A DNA stretch of 64,000 bases from Colwellia sp. Arc7-D. GTDB taxonomy: Bacteria > Pseudomonadota > Gammaproteobacteria > Enterobacterales > Alteromonadaceae. Made by a program: the position numbers and the translations under genes. The stretch's first letter is position 1, and every line of letters begins with the position of its first letter. The stretch covers positions 1,054,001 through 1,118,000 of the forward strand of contig NZ_CP028924.1 in the NCBI RefSeq assembly GCF_003061515.1, in the 5' to 3' direction. Under the pieces are notes generated by a model that saw only the letters and a program-made list of their open reading frames with translations, did not search any database and was not told the DNA's origin. Shown here one piece after another: positions 9,398 to 19,680 of this stretch.

Positions 9398-11746
9398 ATG
9401 ACTAAAGAGTTATCTGGCGTAGTTGAAATTCCCGTATTAGCCTTACGTGATGTCGTTGTCTATCCACAAATGGTTATCCCATTGTTTGTTGGTCGCGAAA
9501 AATCTATCCGTTGTCTTGATATTGCTAATGAAAATGATAAGCAAATTTTTCTTGTTGCACAAAAAGATGCAGCAGTTGACGACCCCAAACAAAGTGATTT
9601 ATACCAAACGGGTACAATTGCTACCATCTTACAAATGCTTAAGTTGCCTGACGGTACGGTTAAAGTACTGGTTGAAGGTGTTCGTCGTGCTCAAATAACT
9701 GAATATGTTGAAACCGACGAGTATTTTACTGCCAACGCAGAGTTTCTTAATGTGGAAGGTGTTCCTGATGATAGTACTGAAGTATTAATACGCTCTGCTA
9801 TTTCTCAGTTCGAAGGCTACGTTAAATTAAATAAGAAAATACCACCTGAAGTATTAACGTCAGTATCAGGTATTGATGATGCCGAGCAGTTAGCAGATAC
9901 CATGGCAGCGCATATGCCGCTTAAATTGGTTGATAAACAAAAAGTTTTAGAAATTACCCATGTTTCAGAGCGCCTTGAGTTTTTGATGGCGTTAATGGAA
10001 GGTGAGATTGACCTGCTGCAAGTTGAGAAGAAAATTCGCACGCGTGTTAAAAAACAAATGGAAAAAAGTCAGCGTGAGTACTATTTGAATGAGCAAATGA
10101 AAGCTATTCAAAAAGAACTTGGTGATGATGAAGAAGGTACCAACGAAGTTGAGCAAATAGAAAAACAGATTGAAGCTGCTCAAATGCCTAAAGAGGCTAA
10201 AGAAAAAACCTTAACTGAATTGAAAAAATTGAAAATGATGTCGCCAATGTCTGCTGAGGCAACTGTTGTGCGTAGTTATATCGATTGGATGATCAGTGTA
10301 CCGTGGAAAAAACGCAGTAAATTAAAGCGTAATCTTAAGTTAGCACAAGAAGTGTTAGACAAAGATCACTACGGACTTGATAAAGTTAAAGAGCGTATAT
10401 TAGAGTATTTGGCCGTTCAGCAACGTGTGAGTCAACTAAAAGGACCGATACTTTGTTTAGTAGGACCTCCTGGTGTCGGTAAAACATCATTAGGGCAGTC
10501 TATTGCAAAATCAACTGGCCGAAAATATGTGCGCATGGCATTAGGTGGTGTACGTGATGAAGCTGAAATACGTGGTCATAGAAGAACTTACATTGGTTCT
10601 TTACCTGGCAAGCTAATTCAAAAAATAGCGAAAGTAGGCGTTAAAAATCCACTATTTTTGTTAGATGAAATAGATAAAATGGCTTCTGATATGCGTGGTG
10701 ATCCAGCTTCTGCACTTCTAGAGGTACTAGATCCTGAGCAGAATAGTAGTTTTAATGACCATTACTTAGAAGTTGATTATGATCTTTCTGATGTAATGTT
10801 TGTTGCTACATCTAATAGCATGGATATTCCTGGACCATTACTTGATCGTATGGAAGTTATTCGTTTGTCGGGCTATACCGAAGATGAAAAACTCAATATT
10901 GCGAAAAATCATTTGTTAAATAAGCAAATCGAACGCAATGGTTTAAAGAGTACAGAAATTGAAATTGAAGACAGCGCTATTATTGGTATTATTCGATATT
11001 ACACGCGTGAAGCAGGTGTGCGTGCGTTAGAGCGCGACATATCTAAGTTATGTCGAAAAGCAGTGAAATCGATACTGTTAGACAAAAAAGTTAAAAAAGT
11101 AACGATTAACCAAGATAACTTATCCGACTTTTTAGGCGTTCAACGCTTTGATTATGGTAAAGCTGACGATGAAAACCGTGTAGGTCTAGTCACGGGTCTT
11201 GCTTGGACACAAGTTGGTGGTGAGTTACTTACGATTGAAACTGCTTCTGTACCTGGTAAAGGCAAGTTAAGTTATACCGGCTCGCTAGGTGATGTTATGC
11301 AAGAGTCAATACAAGCTGCGATGACAGTGGTACGCAGTCGCACAGAAAAATTACGTATTAATGAAGATTTTCATGAAAAACGCGATATTCATGTGCATGT
11401 GCCAGAAGGTGCAACGCCGAAAGATGGTCCAAGTGCCGGTATTGGCATGTGTACCGCTTTAGTATCAAGCTTAACAGGTAATCCGGTGAGAGCTGATGTC
11501 GCTATGACAGGCGAAATTACATTGCGTGGTGAAGTATTAGCTATTGGCGGTTTAAAAGAAAAATTACTTGCAGCGCATCGCGGTGGTATAAAAACGGTTA
11601 TTATTCCGAAAGATAATGAGCGAGATTTGAAAGAAATACCTGACAATGTTAAAGCAGATTTAGCCATTTATCCGGTTAAATGGATAGACGAAGTGTTGAA
11701 AATTGCTTTAGAACATCCGGTTGAAAAGTGGCAATCAGATAAATAA
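9398..11746 (+). CDS. lon: ATP-dependent protease La (Lon)
   Basis: Lon degrades misfolded and short-lived regulatory proteins in the cytoplasm. The order is the N-terminal LON substrate domain (about 10-205), a coiled-coil region (about 210-290), an AAA+ module with Walker [10 protein letters not shown] and Walker B FLLDEID, and a C-terminal serine-lysine protease. The catalytic Ser is in [11 protein letters not shown] and the Lys in [14 protein letters not shown]. The 782-residue length matches E. coli Lon. The ATG has a good site (CGAGAGAGTAACC). It stands alone between the sigma-32 promoter and hupB. Confidence 0.98.
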   Translation: MTKELSGVVEIPVLALRDVVVYPQMVIPLFVGREKSIRCLDIANENDKQIFLVAQKDAAVDDPKQSDLYQTGTIATILQMLKLPDGTVKVLVEGVRRAQITEYVETDEYFTANAEFLNVEGVPDDSTEVLIRSAISQFEGYVKLNKKIPPEVLTSVSGIDDAEQLADTMAAHMPLKLVDKQKVLEITHVSERLEFLMALMEGEIDLLQVEKKIRTRVKKQMEKSQREYYLNEQMKAIQKELGDDEEGTNEVEQIEKQIEAAQMPKEAKEKTLTELKKLKMMSPMSAEATVVRSYIDWMISVPWKKRSKLKRNLKLAQEVLDKDHYGLDKVKERILEYLAVQQRVSQLKGPILCLVGPPGVGKTSLGQSIAKSTGRKYVRMALGGVRDEAEIRGHRRTYIGSLPGKLIQKIAKVGVKNPLFLLDEIDKMASDMRGDPASALLEVLDPEQNSSFNDHYLEVDYDLSDVMFVATSNSMDIPGPLLDRMEVIRLSGYTEDEKLNIAKNHLLNKQIERNGLKSTEIEIEDSAIIGIIRYYTREAGVRALERDISKLCRKAVKSILLDKKVKKVTINQDNLSDFLGVQRFDYGKADDENRVGLVTGLAWTQVGGELLTIETASVPGKGKLSYTGSLGDVMQESIQAAMTVVRSRTEKLRINEDFHEKRDIHVHVPEGATPKDGPSAGIGMCTALVSSLTGNPVRADVAMTGEITLRGEVLAIGGLKEKLLAAHRGGIKTVIIPKDNERDLKEIPDNVKADLAIYPVKWIDEVLKIALEHPVEKWQSDK

Positions 11747-11870
11747 ATGGCTAAAAAACAGCTGTTTTTGTTAAAAAACTTAAAAAAATAGCGAAAATTT
11801 CGAAAAAAATGCAATTAACGCTTTTCAAACGCTGAAACTATGGTAAGTTAATGACGCTGATAACGCTAGA

Positions 11871-11889
11871 GCCCCTACGTATAAGGGGC
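11871..11889 (+). repeat. Hairpin upstream of hupB
   Basis: GCCCCT and AGGGGC form a 6-bp GC-rich stem with a short loop, about 145 bases before the hupB start. No T run follows. It may lie in the hupB leader or mark the end of the lon message. Confidence 0.4.
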
Positions 11890-12033
11890 ATAGTAGAGAT
11901 AAAAATAATTATCAATATTTTTAGTTTTCTTTAACTCGGCGCTTGATGTTCAAAAAGAAGCAAAATATAAGGCTTCTGCAGGACGCTAAACAGAAGATAG
12001 CGCTGAATAATAACACTTGAAGGGGAATACACT

Positions 12034-12309
12034 GTGAATAAATCTCAACTAATCGAGAAAATTGCTGCTGGCGCTGACATTTCTAAAGCTGCGGCTGGTC
12101 GTGCATTAGATTCATTTATCGAAGCAGTTACAGAAGAATTAAAGGGTGGCGATCAAGTTGCTCTTGTAGGTTTTGGTACTTTTTCAGTACGTGACCGTGC
12201 AGCACGCACAGGCCGTAACCCACAAACTGGTGCGACTATTGAAATCGCAGCAGCTAAAATTCCATCTTTTAAAGCTGGTAAAGCACTTAAAGATGCATGT
12301 AATGGCTAA
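12034..12309 (+). CDS. hupB: DNA-binding protein HU-beta
   Basis: A 91-residue HU/IHF-family nucleoid protein. The signature [22 protein letters not shown], with the beta-arm and its intercalating proline (NPQTG), is intact, as is the C-terminal helix [11 protein letters not shown]. Translation starts at GTG (12034) behind AAGGGGAAT. The position directly after lon is the conserved site of hupB. It binds DNA as a homo- or heterodimer and bends it without sequence preference. Confidence 0.97.
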   Translation: MNKSQLIEKIAAGADISKAAAGRALDSFIEAVTEELKGGDQVALVGFGTFSVRDRAARTGRNPQTGATIEIAAAKIPSFKAGKALKDACNG

Positions 12310-12334
12310 TCTTTAGCTTTGCTATAGATTACTT

Positions 12335-12362
12335 ATTAAGCCGCTTTTTAAGCGGCTTAATT
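12335..12362 (+). terminator. Terminator after hupB
   Basis: Stem ATTAAGCCGCTT / AAGCGGCTTAAT with a TTT loop, 26 bases after the hupB stop. The T tail is short and interrupted, so it may be moderate in strength. Confidence 0.75.
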
Positions 12363-12810
12363 GTATCTGAGATATCAAAAATATTAACTCACCGGTACAG
12401 ATTAATAAAAGTACCCACTTCTCGCTATTCCTGTCACGCGACACCTCTCATACTATACCCAAAGAGCGCTGCTTAAATTTTAAAAAACTAAGTTTAATAA
12501 ATTTTATGCAAGGCAGTACATTTTCATTACATCTTCACATTTTTTTTTATGATATTTTATTTTTATTAGATTCATTATTACTTTCTAATCATTATCAAGA
12601 AAAACGCTTAACCCATGAAGAATCTAACTTTCCAATACGCTTAATGCGCTGATTTTTCGGACGGAATTGCTAGGAAAAATAGATGATAATTGTTACTCTA
12701 CGACGCGATTAAAAAGTATGTATAAATTGATTGGCGTTAATTAAAGTTTCTACAAGGCTAATATCAAACGAATTAAGTGATTGCTTTAACATAGGTATAA
12801 ATTAAATAAT
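12363..12810. other. Gene-free AT-rich stretch before ccmI
   Basis: No coding region, RNA gene or clear operator could be supported. The stretch is AT-rich with scattered poly-T, and presumably carries the ccmI promoter near its right end, but no box stands out. Confidence 0.55.
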
Positions 12811-14070
12811 ATGATTACATTCTGGCTGGCAATTTTATCATTGATAGTGATTGCATTACTTATTGTCTGGCGTATTTTTTCTTCATCTAAAGATACTGTC
12901 GGTGCTGAAAATATCAATATTCGTCAAGAAACCAACGTCACGCTTTATCATGAACACCTAGCCCAACTTGAGACTGATTTAGCTGAAGGCAGCATTGAGC
13001 AAGATAGCTACCTGCAGTTGAAAGCAGAGTTAGATAAAACATTGTTGCAAGATGCCAATTCAACTCGCACCCTCAATGTAGAACAAAATACAAGATCTTG
13101 GTTGTGGCCACTTGTCATTGCATTAAGTGTGGTGAGCTTTAGCTTTTTTAGTTACATGAAGCTTGGTTCTTATCAATTATTAAACACCCCTGTAGCAATC
13201 GAAAGTAGTGATCATAGTCAATTAACACCAGAGCAGATGTTAGCTTTTCGACTACAGCAACTTGAGCAAGTAGTCGCTGATGAGCCTGAAAATGCAGAGG
13301 CTTGGTTTAGCTTAGGTCAAGCTTATATCTCTGTTGGTAAATTTGATAATGCGATAGCGGCGTTTGATAAAGTTATGGAACAAGTTGGCGAACACGCTGA
13401 AATATTGGGACCAAAAGCCCAAGCTATGTATTATAAAAATGATCAGCAAATAGATGCTGGTGTTCAGCGTGTGATTGATCAAGCATTAGCGTTAGACTCG
13501 CTAGATCCGGCAACCAATATTTTACTTGGCATGGATAGTTTTAGTCATCAAGATTTTGCTAAGGCGGTTCAGTATTGGGAAGTGGTATTAAACAGTGAGC
13601 GACCTGGCATAAGCACCGATGCGCTAGCTGATGCGGTTGAAGAAGCTAAAAACCAATTACGCCTGCGTAATGAGTCAGCTCCTTTGGTTAATGATAACAA
13701 AACATCTGACATGAGTTTGCCTCACCTCACCGTTGAAGTTTCTTTAGCGTCTAGTCTGCAAGAGCAATTAATCAGTGGTGATGATAAAACCGTATTTATA
13801 TACGCTATAGCTGCCGATGGTCCTCGTATGCCATTAGCTGCAGTTAAAATAAAAACCAGTGATTTACCTGTCACTATCGTATTAGATGATTCACAAGCCA
13901 TGACACCGCAAATGCGCCTCAGTAGTGTCAATAAAGTTCATATTTACGCAGTAGTGTCTATGCAAGGTAGTGTGGGTATTAAGTCAGGTGATTTTAAAGC
14001 AGAAATGTTGAATGTAGACACCATGACAAAAACTCCAATAACGATGGAAATTTCAATACAAGTTCCTTAA
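12811..14070 (+). CDS. ccmI: Cytochrome c maturation protein CcmI (TPR heme-lyase subunit)
   Basis: CcmI presents apocytochrome c to the CcmF/CcmH heme ligation complex at the periplasmic face of the membrane. The N-terminus carries one membrane helix (residues about 3-20), a cytoplasmic CcmI-N type segment (YHEHLAQLETDLAEGSIE..), a second helix at about 99-118, then a TPR region (AWFSLGQAYISVGKFDNAIAAFDKV) and a periplasmic C-terminal beta domain. The 419-residue length fits. It starts a ccmI-F-G-H block; ccmABCDE are not in this window. Confidence 0.9.
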   Translation: MITFWLAILSLIVIALLIVWRIFSSSKDTVGAENINIRQETNVTLYHEHLAQLETDLAEGSIEQDSYLQLKAELDKTLLQDANSTRTLNVEQNTRSWLWPLVIALSVVSFSFFSYMKLGSYQLLNTPVAIESSDHSQLTPEQMLAFRLQQLEQVVADEPENAEAWFSLGQAYISVGKFDNAIAAFDKVMEQVGEHAEILGPKAQAMYYKNDQQIDAGVQRVIDQALALDSLDPATNILLGMDSFSHQDFAKAVQYWEVVLNSERPGISTDALADAVEEAKNQLRLRNESAPLVNDNKTSDMSLPHLTVEVSLASSLQEQLISGDDKTVFIYAIAADGPRMPLAAVKIKTSDLPVTIVLDDSQAMTPQMRLSSVNKVHIYAVVSMQGSVGIKSGDFKAEMLNVDTMTKTPITMEISIQVP

Positions 14071-14218
14071 AGAGCTTTTAAAGTGCTGAGGTGAGGTTAT
14101 TAACGTGACTTTACCGTATTTTTACTTAATTATGAGCTGATTTGGCGCTAGTCTTGACTAGCTATAATCAGCTAAACTAATTGCCATAATGTTTTAACAT
14201 TGATTTACAGGAATTATC

Positions 14219-16207
14219 ATGATCCCAGAGCTCGGCCATTTCGCACTCATTATCGGGTTAGCTTTCGCATTATGTTTAAGCATAGTGCCACTTATCGGTG
14301 TAGCGAGAAATAATCAGCAACTTATCAATAGTGCTAAGCCACTAAGTTTTGGCTTATTCTTATTTGTTGGTATTAGTATTTTTCTATTAGCTTATAGTTT
14401 TACTGTTGATGACTTTTCGGTCAAATATATTGCTAACCATTCAAATAGTTTATTACCTTATTACTTCAAAATAAGTGCGGTTTGGGGCGGGCATGAAGGC
14501 TCAATGCTGTTATGGATTTTTTCTCTAACTTTATGGACATTTGCGGTTAGTATTTATAGTAAGCAACTCGAAAAAGAGTTTGTTGCACGTGTTTTAGCGA
14601 TAATGGGCATGATAGCGGTTGGCTTTATCTTTTTTACCTTACTCACTTCTAACCCTTTTGAGCGATTATTACCAAACTTCCCGCTAGAAGGCCAAGATCT
14701 AAACCCTCTGTTACAAGATATAGGCTTAATCATTCACCCGCCAATGCTATACATGGGTTATGTTGGTTTTTCAGTCGCGTTTGCTTTTGCTATCGCAGCC
14801 TTAATGGCAGGTAAAATGGATGCAGCGTGGGCACGTTGGTCTCGTCCATGGACCGTTGCTGCTTGGTCATTTTTATCTGTAGGCATCGCACTAGGTAGTT
14901 GGTGGGCATATTATGAACTCGGTTGGGGTGGTTGGTGGTTTTGGGATCCTGTTGAAAATGTTTCATTTATGCCATGGCTTGCCGGTACTGCGCTGATTCA
15001 TGCTTTAGCGGTTACTGAACAACGAAATACATTTAAGCATTGGACATTACTGTTAGCTATTTTGACCTTTTCTTTAAATTTATTAGGGGCATTTTTAGTA
15101 CGTTCAGGGGTTATTACCTCAGTGCATTCGTTTGCCGTTGACCCAGGACGTGGCCTTTACTTACTTATTTTATTAGCAATCGCAGTAGGTGGTTCGTTGA
15201 CACTTTATGCCTTTAGAGCTGCAAAAGTGAGTAGTCCTAGTCGTTTCACCTTTTATTCTCGTGAAAATACGATACTAGTGGCAATATCAATATTGATCAC
15301 AGCAACGGTAACTATTTTACTTGGCACGTTATATCCCATGATTATTGATGCTATGGGATTAGGTAAAATATCAGTTGGCGCACCATATTTTAATGCGGTT
15401 TTTGTTCCTATGATGATTGCGCTTTTCTGCTTTATGGGGATTGGTCCACTTATTAGATGGAAAAAGGCACGTAAAGGCGAGCTATCTAAGCATTTAAATG
15501 TTATCTCAATTGTGAGTGTTATTTTTGGTGCAGCTTGGCCATTTATTTTCGCGGGTGAGTTTAGCATTAGCGCATTTATTGGAATGACCCTGGGGTGCTG
15601 GATTGTGTTAGCGGTGCTTAAAGATGTTTTCAATAATGCAAAACAAGTTGATGGTAGTTTTAAATTTTCAGCCGTGCCACTTAATCATATAGGTATGGCA
15701 GTTGCACATGCCGGTATCGCAGTTACTGTGATAGGTGTGACTATGGTTTCAACCTATGAACAAGAAATTAACGTTAAAATGGCTGCTGGAGAAAGTACAA
15801 CTTTATCAGGTTATACCATAGAGTTTGGCGGCACTAAAAATATATTAGGGCCAAACTACAGTGCAGTCCAAGGCCAAGTTAAGGTGTCTATTGATAATAA
15901 GTTTGTCACATTATTGCAACCAGAACAGCGTACATACAAGGTACAACGTTCAGGTATGACAGAAGCCGCCATTCATACAACGTTATGGCGTGATATATAT
16001 GTAGCATTAGGCGAGCCACTTGATAAAAACACTTGGTCAATGCGTTTATATTATAAACCCTTTATTGTATGGATTTGGCTAGGCGCATTCTTAATGGCGA
16101 TAGGGGGCTTTTTAGCAATATTAAGTAAACGTTATCGTAAACGAGTATTAGCACCAAAACAGAAAGACCCTGAACAATCGAACCCTGCAGTTTTAAAAGA
16201 GGCGTAA
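14219..16207 (+). CDS. ccmF: Heme lyase subunit CcmF
   Basis: CcmF is the polytopic inner-membrane protein that transfers heme from holo-CcmE to apocytochrome c. The tryptophan-rich WWD motif (WGGWWFWDPVENVSFMPW) lies near residues 235-255. Conserved heme-ligand histidines are seen in KISAVWGGHEGSM and IHPPMLYMGYVG. About fifteen membrane segments span 662 residues, the normal size. A GGAATTATC site precedes the ATG. It runs into ccmG with a 4-base gap. Confidence 0.97.
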   Translation: MIPELGHFALIIGLAFALCLSIVPLIGVARNNQQLINSAKPLSFGLFLFVGISIFLLAYSFTVDDFSVKYIANHSNSLLPYYFKISAVWGGHEGSMLLWIFSLTLWTFAVSIYSKQLEKEFVARVLAIMGMIAVGFIFFTLLTSNPFERLLPNFPLEGQDLNPLLQDIGLIIHPPMLYMGYVGFSVAFAFAIAALMAGKMDAAWARWSRPWTVAAWSFLSVGIALGSWWAYYELGWGGWWFWDPVENVSFMPWLAGTALIHALAVTEQRNTFKHWTLLLAILTFSLNLLGAFLVRSGVITSVHSFAVDPGRGLYLLILLAIAVGGSLTLYAFRAAKVSSPSRFTFYSRENTILVAISILITATVTILLGTLYPMIIDAMGLGKISVGAPYFNAVFVPMMIALFCFMGIGPLIRWKKARKGELSKHLNVISIVSVIFGAAWPFIFAGEFSISAFIGMTLGCWIVLAVLKDVFNNAKQVDGSFKFSAVPLNHIGMAVAHAGIAVTVIGVTMVSTYEQEINVKMAAGESTTLSGYTIEFGGTKNILGPNYSAVQGQVKVSIDNKFVTLLQPEQRTYKVQRSGMTEAAIHTTLWRDIYVALGEPLDKNTWSMRLYYKPFIVWIWLGAFLMAIGGFLAILSKRYRKRVLAPKQKDPEQSNPAVLKEA

Positions 16208-16211
16208 ATTA

Positions 16212-16763
16212 GTGAAAAGTATTATTCGTTTTATACCATTAATTTTATTTGTTTTATTGGGTGTGTTGCTTTATCGAGGATTATTTCTTAATCCTCAAGC
16301 GATGCCGTCAGCAATGATAGGTAAACCATTACCTAATTTTGAATTACCTATGTTGAAGGCAACGGAACAAAAAGTTGGACGAGAAGATTTAAAAGGTAAT
16401 ATTGTCCTTCTTAATGTTTGGGCCACTTGGTGTATTCAATGTAAATATGAACATCCATACTTACTTGAGATAGCAAAAGACCCACGAATAAAGCTTTACG
16501 GGCTTAATTTTACCGATGACCATAGTGCAGCTTTGCGTTGGTTAAAACAGTATAAAGACCCTTATGTATTCTCTATTTTTGATGAACAAGGAGCTTTGGG
16601 ATTAGACATTGGCGTATTTGGTGCACCTGAAACTTTTGTGATTGATCACACTGGCGTTATTCGTAAACGTTTTGCTGGACCTATTAATACTGAAGTATGG
16701 AAAAAAGAATTTTTACCGCTAATTGAAACATTAGAAACGGAAATGGCCCAAGGTGCTTCTTAA
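16212..16763 (+). CDS. ccmG: Thiol:disulfide interchange protein CcmG (DsbE)
   Basis: A membrane-anchored periplasmic thioredoxin-like protein that reduces the heme-binding cysteines of apocytochrome c. One N-terminal helix (residues about 5-23) is followed by a thioredoxin fold with active site WCIQC in NVWATWCIQCKYEHP, and the family-specific FGAPETFVID with its cis-Pro. The 183-residue length is normal. The start is GTG at 16212, its ribosome site (GAGGCG) overlapping the end of ccmF. Its last base overlaps the ccmH ATG. Confidence 0.95.
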   Translation: MKSIIRFIPLILFVLLGVLLYRGLFLNPQAMPSAMIGKPLPNFELPMLKATEQKVGREDLKGNIVLLNVWATWCIQCKYEHPYLLEIAKDPRIKLYGLNFTDDHSAALRWLKQYKDPYVFSIFDEQGALGLDIGVFGAPETFVIDHTGVIRKRFAGPINTEVWKKEFLPLIETLETEMAQGAS

Positions 16764-17272
16764 TGCATAACGTCCTAATTAAAAAAGCTTTATTGGTTAA
16801 GCAAATGCTAGGCTACGTATTTGCCTGCTTACTGTTAAGTACTATTGGTCTAACGAGTGTAAATGCAAACCCAGTAGATACCTTTGAATTTAATGACGAA
16901 GTAACTAAAGTCCGATTTCAAGTGCTCTCTAAAGAGTTACGTTGTCCAAAATGTCAAAATCAAAACTTAGCCGATTCTAACTCAAAAATTGCCGTTGATT
17001 TAAGAAAAAACCTTTATAACTTGTTACAAGAAGGTAAAACCGATCAGGAAATTATTGATTTTATGGTTTATCGCTACGGTGACTTTGTTCTCTACAGACC
17101 ACCGTTGAAAGAGCAAACCTATATTTTATGGTTTGGTCCAATTGTCATCCTTTTAGGGTTTATTCTCGGTGTGGTATTTGTGCTAAGAAAGCGCAGTAAG
17201 TTGAAAACCAATGAGCTTGACTTGTCGGTGCAAGAACAAGCTAATTTGGACGATATTCTTAACAAGAAATAA
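16763..17272 (+). CDS. ccmH: Cytochrome c maturation protein CcmH
   Basis: CcmH is the second thiol-redox subunit of heme ligation. An N-terminal signal segment is followed by the redox motif LRCPKCQNQNLADSNS, the helical bundle, and a C-terminal membrane helix (about residues 119-143). At 169 residues it is the short CcmH type, with the TPR part carried separately by CcmI. It ends the ccmI-F-G-H block, which is translationally coupled from ccmF onward. Confidence 0.95.
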   Translation: MHNVLIKKALLVKQMLGYVFACLLLSTIGLTSVNANPVDTFEFNDEVTKVRFQVLSKELRCPKCQNQNLADSNSKIAVDLRKNLYNLLQEGKTDQEIIDFMVYRYGDFVLYRPPLKEQTYILWFGPIVILLGFILGVVFVLRKRSKLKTNELDLSVQEQANLDDILNKK

Positions 17273-17594
17273 ACCAATAAAGTGCGTCGTGATTATCCGA
17301 AGGTGAACACAATGAAATAGCGACGTTGAACACATAATTGATGCTTATTTGAGCGTTATTTGTGCGTTAGAGTAAAAGAGTTTCATTTTGATAATTATTG
17401 GGCTAACATGCCCGTTCATATCGCGATTTTAAAGCATATAAGTTAATTAAATAATTTGTTTGATTTGCTATAGAAGTTAAATTTTACTTTTATACACTCA
17501 TCAGTTTTTATTTACTTTATGTATAATAGCGGTAATTTAATACCGCAGATAAAGTCGCCCGGAAAGTAAAATACCCGCGTGTAAAGAGATAAAG
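17273..17594. other. Gene-free stretch between ccmH and ppiD
   Basis: No coding region is supported. The right end holds a TATAAT box (17522-17527) without a convincing -35 partner, followed at once by a perfect inverted repeat (described separately). The rest shows nothing clear. Confidence 0.55.
17529..17546 (+). repeat. Inverted repeat in the ppiD leader
   Basis: GCGGTA, six bases ATTTAA, then TACCGC: a perfect 6-bp palindrome two bases after a TATAAT box and about 50 bases before the ppiD ATG. It could be an operator at the transcription start or a 5' mRNA hairpin. Confidence 0.5.
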
Positions 17595-19502
17595 ATGTTA
17601 GAAAATATTCGAGAAAGCTCTCAAGGATTAACCGCTAAGATTATTCTTGGTTTTATTATTTTAACCTTCGCTGTTGCCGGCATTGGTAGCTACAGTAATT
17701 CAGTTGATTCGTCAGTTGCTGACGTCAATGGTGAAAAAATTACACAAGATGAGTTTAATAAAGCTTATCAAGAACAACGTAATCGTATGGCGCAACAGTT
17801 TGGTGAAATGTTTGAAACGTTATCATCTGATCCTGGCTACATGAGTAACTTTCGTAAGGGCGTTGTTGATAACTTAATTAACCAAAAACTTATTGACCAA
17901 AACTCAGAAATGCTTGCCATTCGAGTTGCTGACCAACGAATTAAAAGTACTATTCGCAATATGCCAGAATTTCAAGTGGACGGTGTTTTTGATAACAACC
18001 GCTACTTAGCGATGATTAACCAAGCTGGTTTTTACCAATCGTCTGATTTTCGCGATTACTTACGTACTGAAATGACACGTCGTCAATTAACTCAGGCATT
18101 GGTTGCAAGCGAATTTAGCTTACCTTACCAAGAAAGTATGTTTTCAGCTTTACAGAATCAAGAACGTGATATTCGTTTTGCTACCATTAATGCTGAGCAA
18201 TTTAAAGCTACTATCGAACTAAGCGATGAAGAGGTAAATGATTATTACCTTGAAAACCAGTCACGTTTCGAGAACCAAGAACAAGTAAAAGTAAATTATA
18301 TTACGCTTGATGTTAATACCATTGCCAGCAAGGTAGTGTTAACAGACGCAGATGTTAAAGCTTATTATCAAAGTAATATCAGCCAATATCGCGATGAAGA
18401 AAAACGTCGTGTTGCTCATATTCTAATTGAATTTGGTGATGATGAAGCTAAAGCTAAAGCCGATACAGAAGCGTTACTTGCAAAAATAAATGCCGGTGAA
18501 GACTTTGCTACTTTAGCGAAAGAAAATTCAGCTGATACTTTCAGTGGTGAAAATGGCGGCGACTTAGATTGGATTGACGCTGGTGTAATGGATGCTGCTT
18601 TTGATGAAGCCGCTTTTGCATTAACAGGTGTTGGTAGTGTAAGTGAAGTGGTTAAAACAGATTTTGGGTTCCACATCATTAAACTTACTGACTACAAAGC
18701 TGAAAACGTTCAAACGTTATCTGAAGTGCGTGAAGATATAGTCAAAAAAGCTAAAAGCGAAAAAGCGCAAGATAAATTCTTTGAGCTTCAACAAGAAGTT
18801 GCGCGTTTAAGTTTCGAGTTCCCAGATAGCTTAGACGATGCTGCTGGTGCAATTAATGCGACAGTTAAAACCTCTGGTTGGTTAACACGCGGTGCCAATG
18901 TAGCACCTTTTAATGAAAGTGCTGCTGTAGATGCTGCCTTTTCAGATATTGTAGTTAATGAGCAGTTAAACTCAGATGTTATTGAAGTAAGTGATACTTT
19001 AGCAATCGTTATGCGTTTGAATGAATATCAAGATGCGAGTATTAAACCGCTTGCTGATGTAAGTGCGCAAATTAAAAGTATTTTGGTTGCTAAAAAAGCA
19101 TCTGAAAAAGCACAAACAGTTGCTGATGAGTTACTCGCTGCATTTAAGTCAGGTACTGATATTACCGAACAATTAAGTGCTATTGGCGCAACTATGGAAA
19201 CTAAAACAGCTGTTACACGTGTTGGAAGTGGCTTAGATGCTAGTTTAGCTCGTGAAGCGTTTAAATTACCTAAGCCTAATGATGGTGCGGTATCAGCAAC
19301 AACAGTTAATTTAAGTAACGGTAATCTGGCGCTACTTGAAGTGCAATCTGTCAAGGTAGGCGAAGCGAAAGACTCTCCAAACTTGTCACAGCAGCTAACT
19401 CAGCAATTAGCACAAGCGTCTTATTTAAGTTATGTAGAATCACTTAAAGTCGGTGCAGAGATTGTACGTAAAGAAGTACAGGCGCCAACTACGCAATACT
19501 AG
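17595..19502 (+). CDS. ppiD: Periplasmic folding chaperone PpiD (SurA/parvulin type)
   Basis: PpiD is anchored in the inner membrane near SecYEG and helps newly exported proteins fold. One N-terminal helix (about residues 13-35) is followed by a SurA-N-like chaperone region and a parvulin domain at about 265-360 (RVAHILIEFGDD...FGFHIIKLTDY). A helical C-terminal domain follows. The 635-residue length is normal. It follows hupB in many gammaproteobacteria; here the ccm block stands between them. Confidence 0.96.
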   Translation: MLENIRESSQGLTAKIILGFIILTFAVAGIGSYSNSVDSSVADVNGEKITQDEFNKAYQEQRNRMAQQFGEMFETLSSDPGYMSNFRKGVVDNLINQKLIDQNSEMLAIRVADQRIKSTIRNMPEFQVDGVFDNNRYLAMINQAGFYQSSDFRDYLRTEMTRRQLTQALVASEFSLPYQESMFSALQNQERDIRFATINAEQFKATIELSDEEVNDYYLENQSRFENQEQVKVNYITLDVNTIASKVVLTDADVKAYYQSNISQYRDEEKRRVAHILIEFGDDEAKAKADTEALLAKINAGEDFATLAKENSADTFSGENGGDLDWIDAGVMDAAFDEAAFALTGVGSVSEVVKTDFGFHIIKLTDYKAENVQTLSEVREDIVKKAKSEKAQDKFFELQQEVARLSFEFPDSLDDAAGAINATVKTSGWLTRGANVAPFNESAAVDAAFSDIVVNEQLNSDVIEVSDTLAIVMRLNEYQDASIKPLADVSAQIKSILVAKKASEKAQTVADELLAAFKSGTDITEQLSAIGATMETKTAVTRVGSGLDASLAREAFKLPKPNDGAVSATTVNLSNGNLALLEVQSVKVGEAKDSPNLSQQLTQQLAQASYLSYVESLKVGAEIVRKEVQAPTTQY

Positions 19503-19517
19503 TTGTAAAGCTTTTAT

Positions 19518-19546
19518 AAAAAAACCAGCCGATTGGCTGGTTTTTT
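19518..19546. terminator. Bidirectional terminator after ppiD
   Basis: AAAAAACCAGCC, loop GATT, GGCTGGTTTTTT. It sits between the convergent ends of ppiD and sapF, with an A tract and a T tract on its two sides. Confidence 0.92.
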
Positions 19547-19680
19547 GTTTTTAATTACTGGTTATTAATTTTATAGCTTTTTATTTTAAGTCGCAGTGTA
19601 ACTGGCTAGGTAATTACTCGGTCTGAATACCCTTCAAGTGATCAAGCGTTAAAGCGTTCAAGCTCCTTGGTTAAGACAAG

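Noticed and set aside
11755..11775. AAAAACAGCTGTTTTT as a lon terminator
   Set aside because: The palindrome has almost no loop and an A/T-rich weak stem; not convincing as a terminator.
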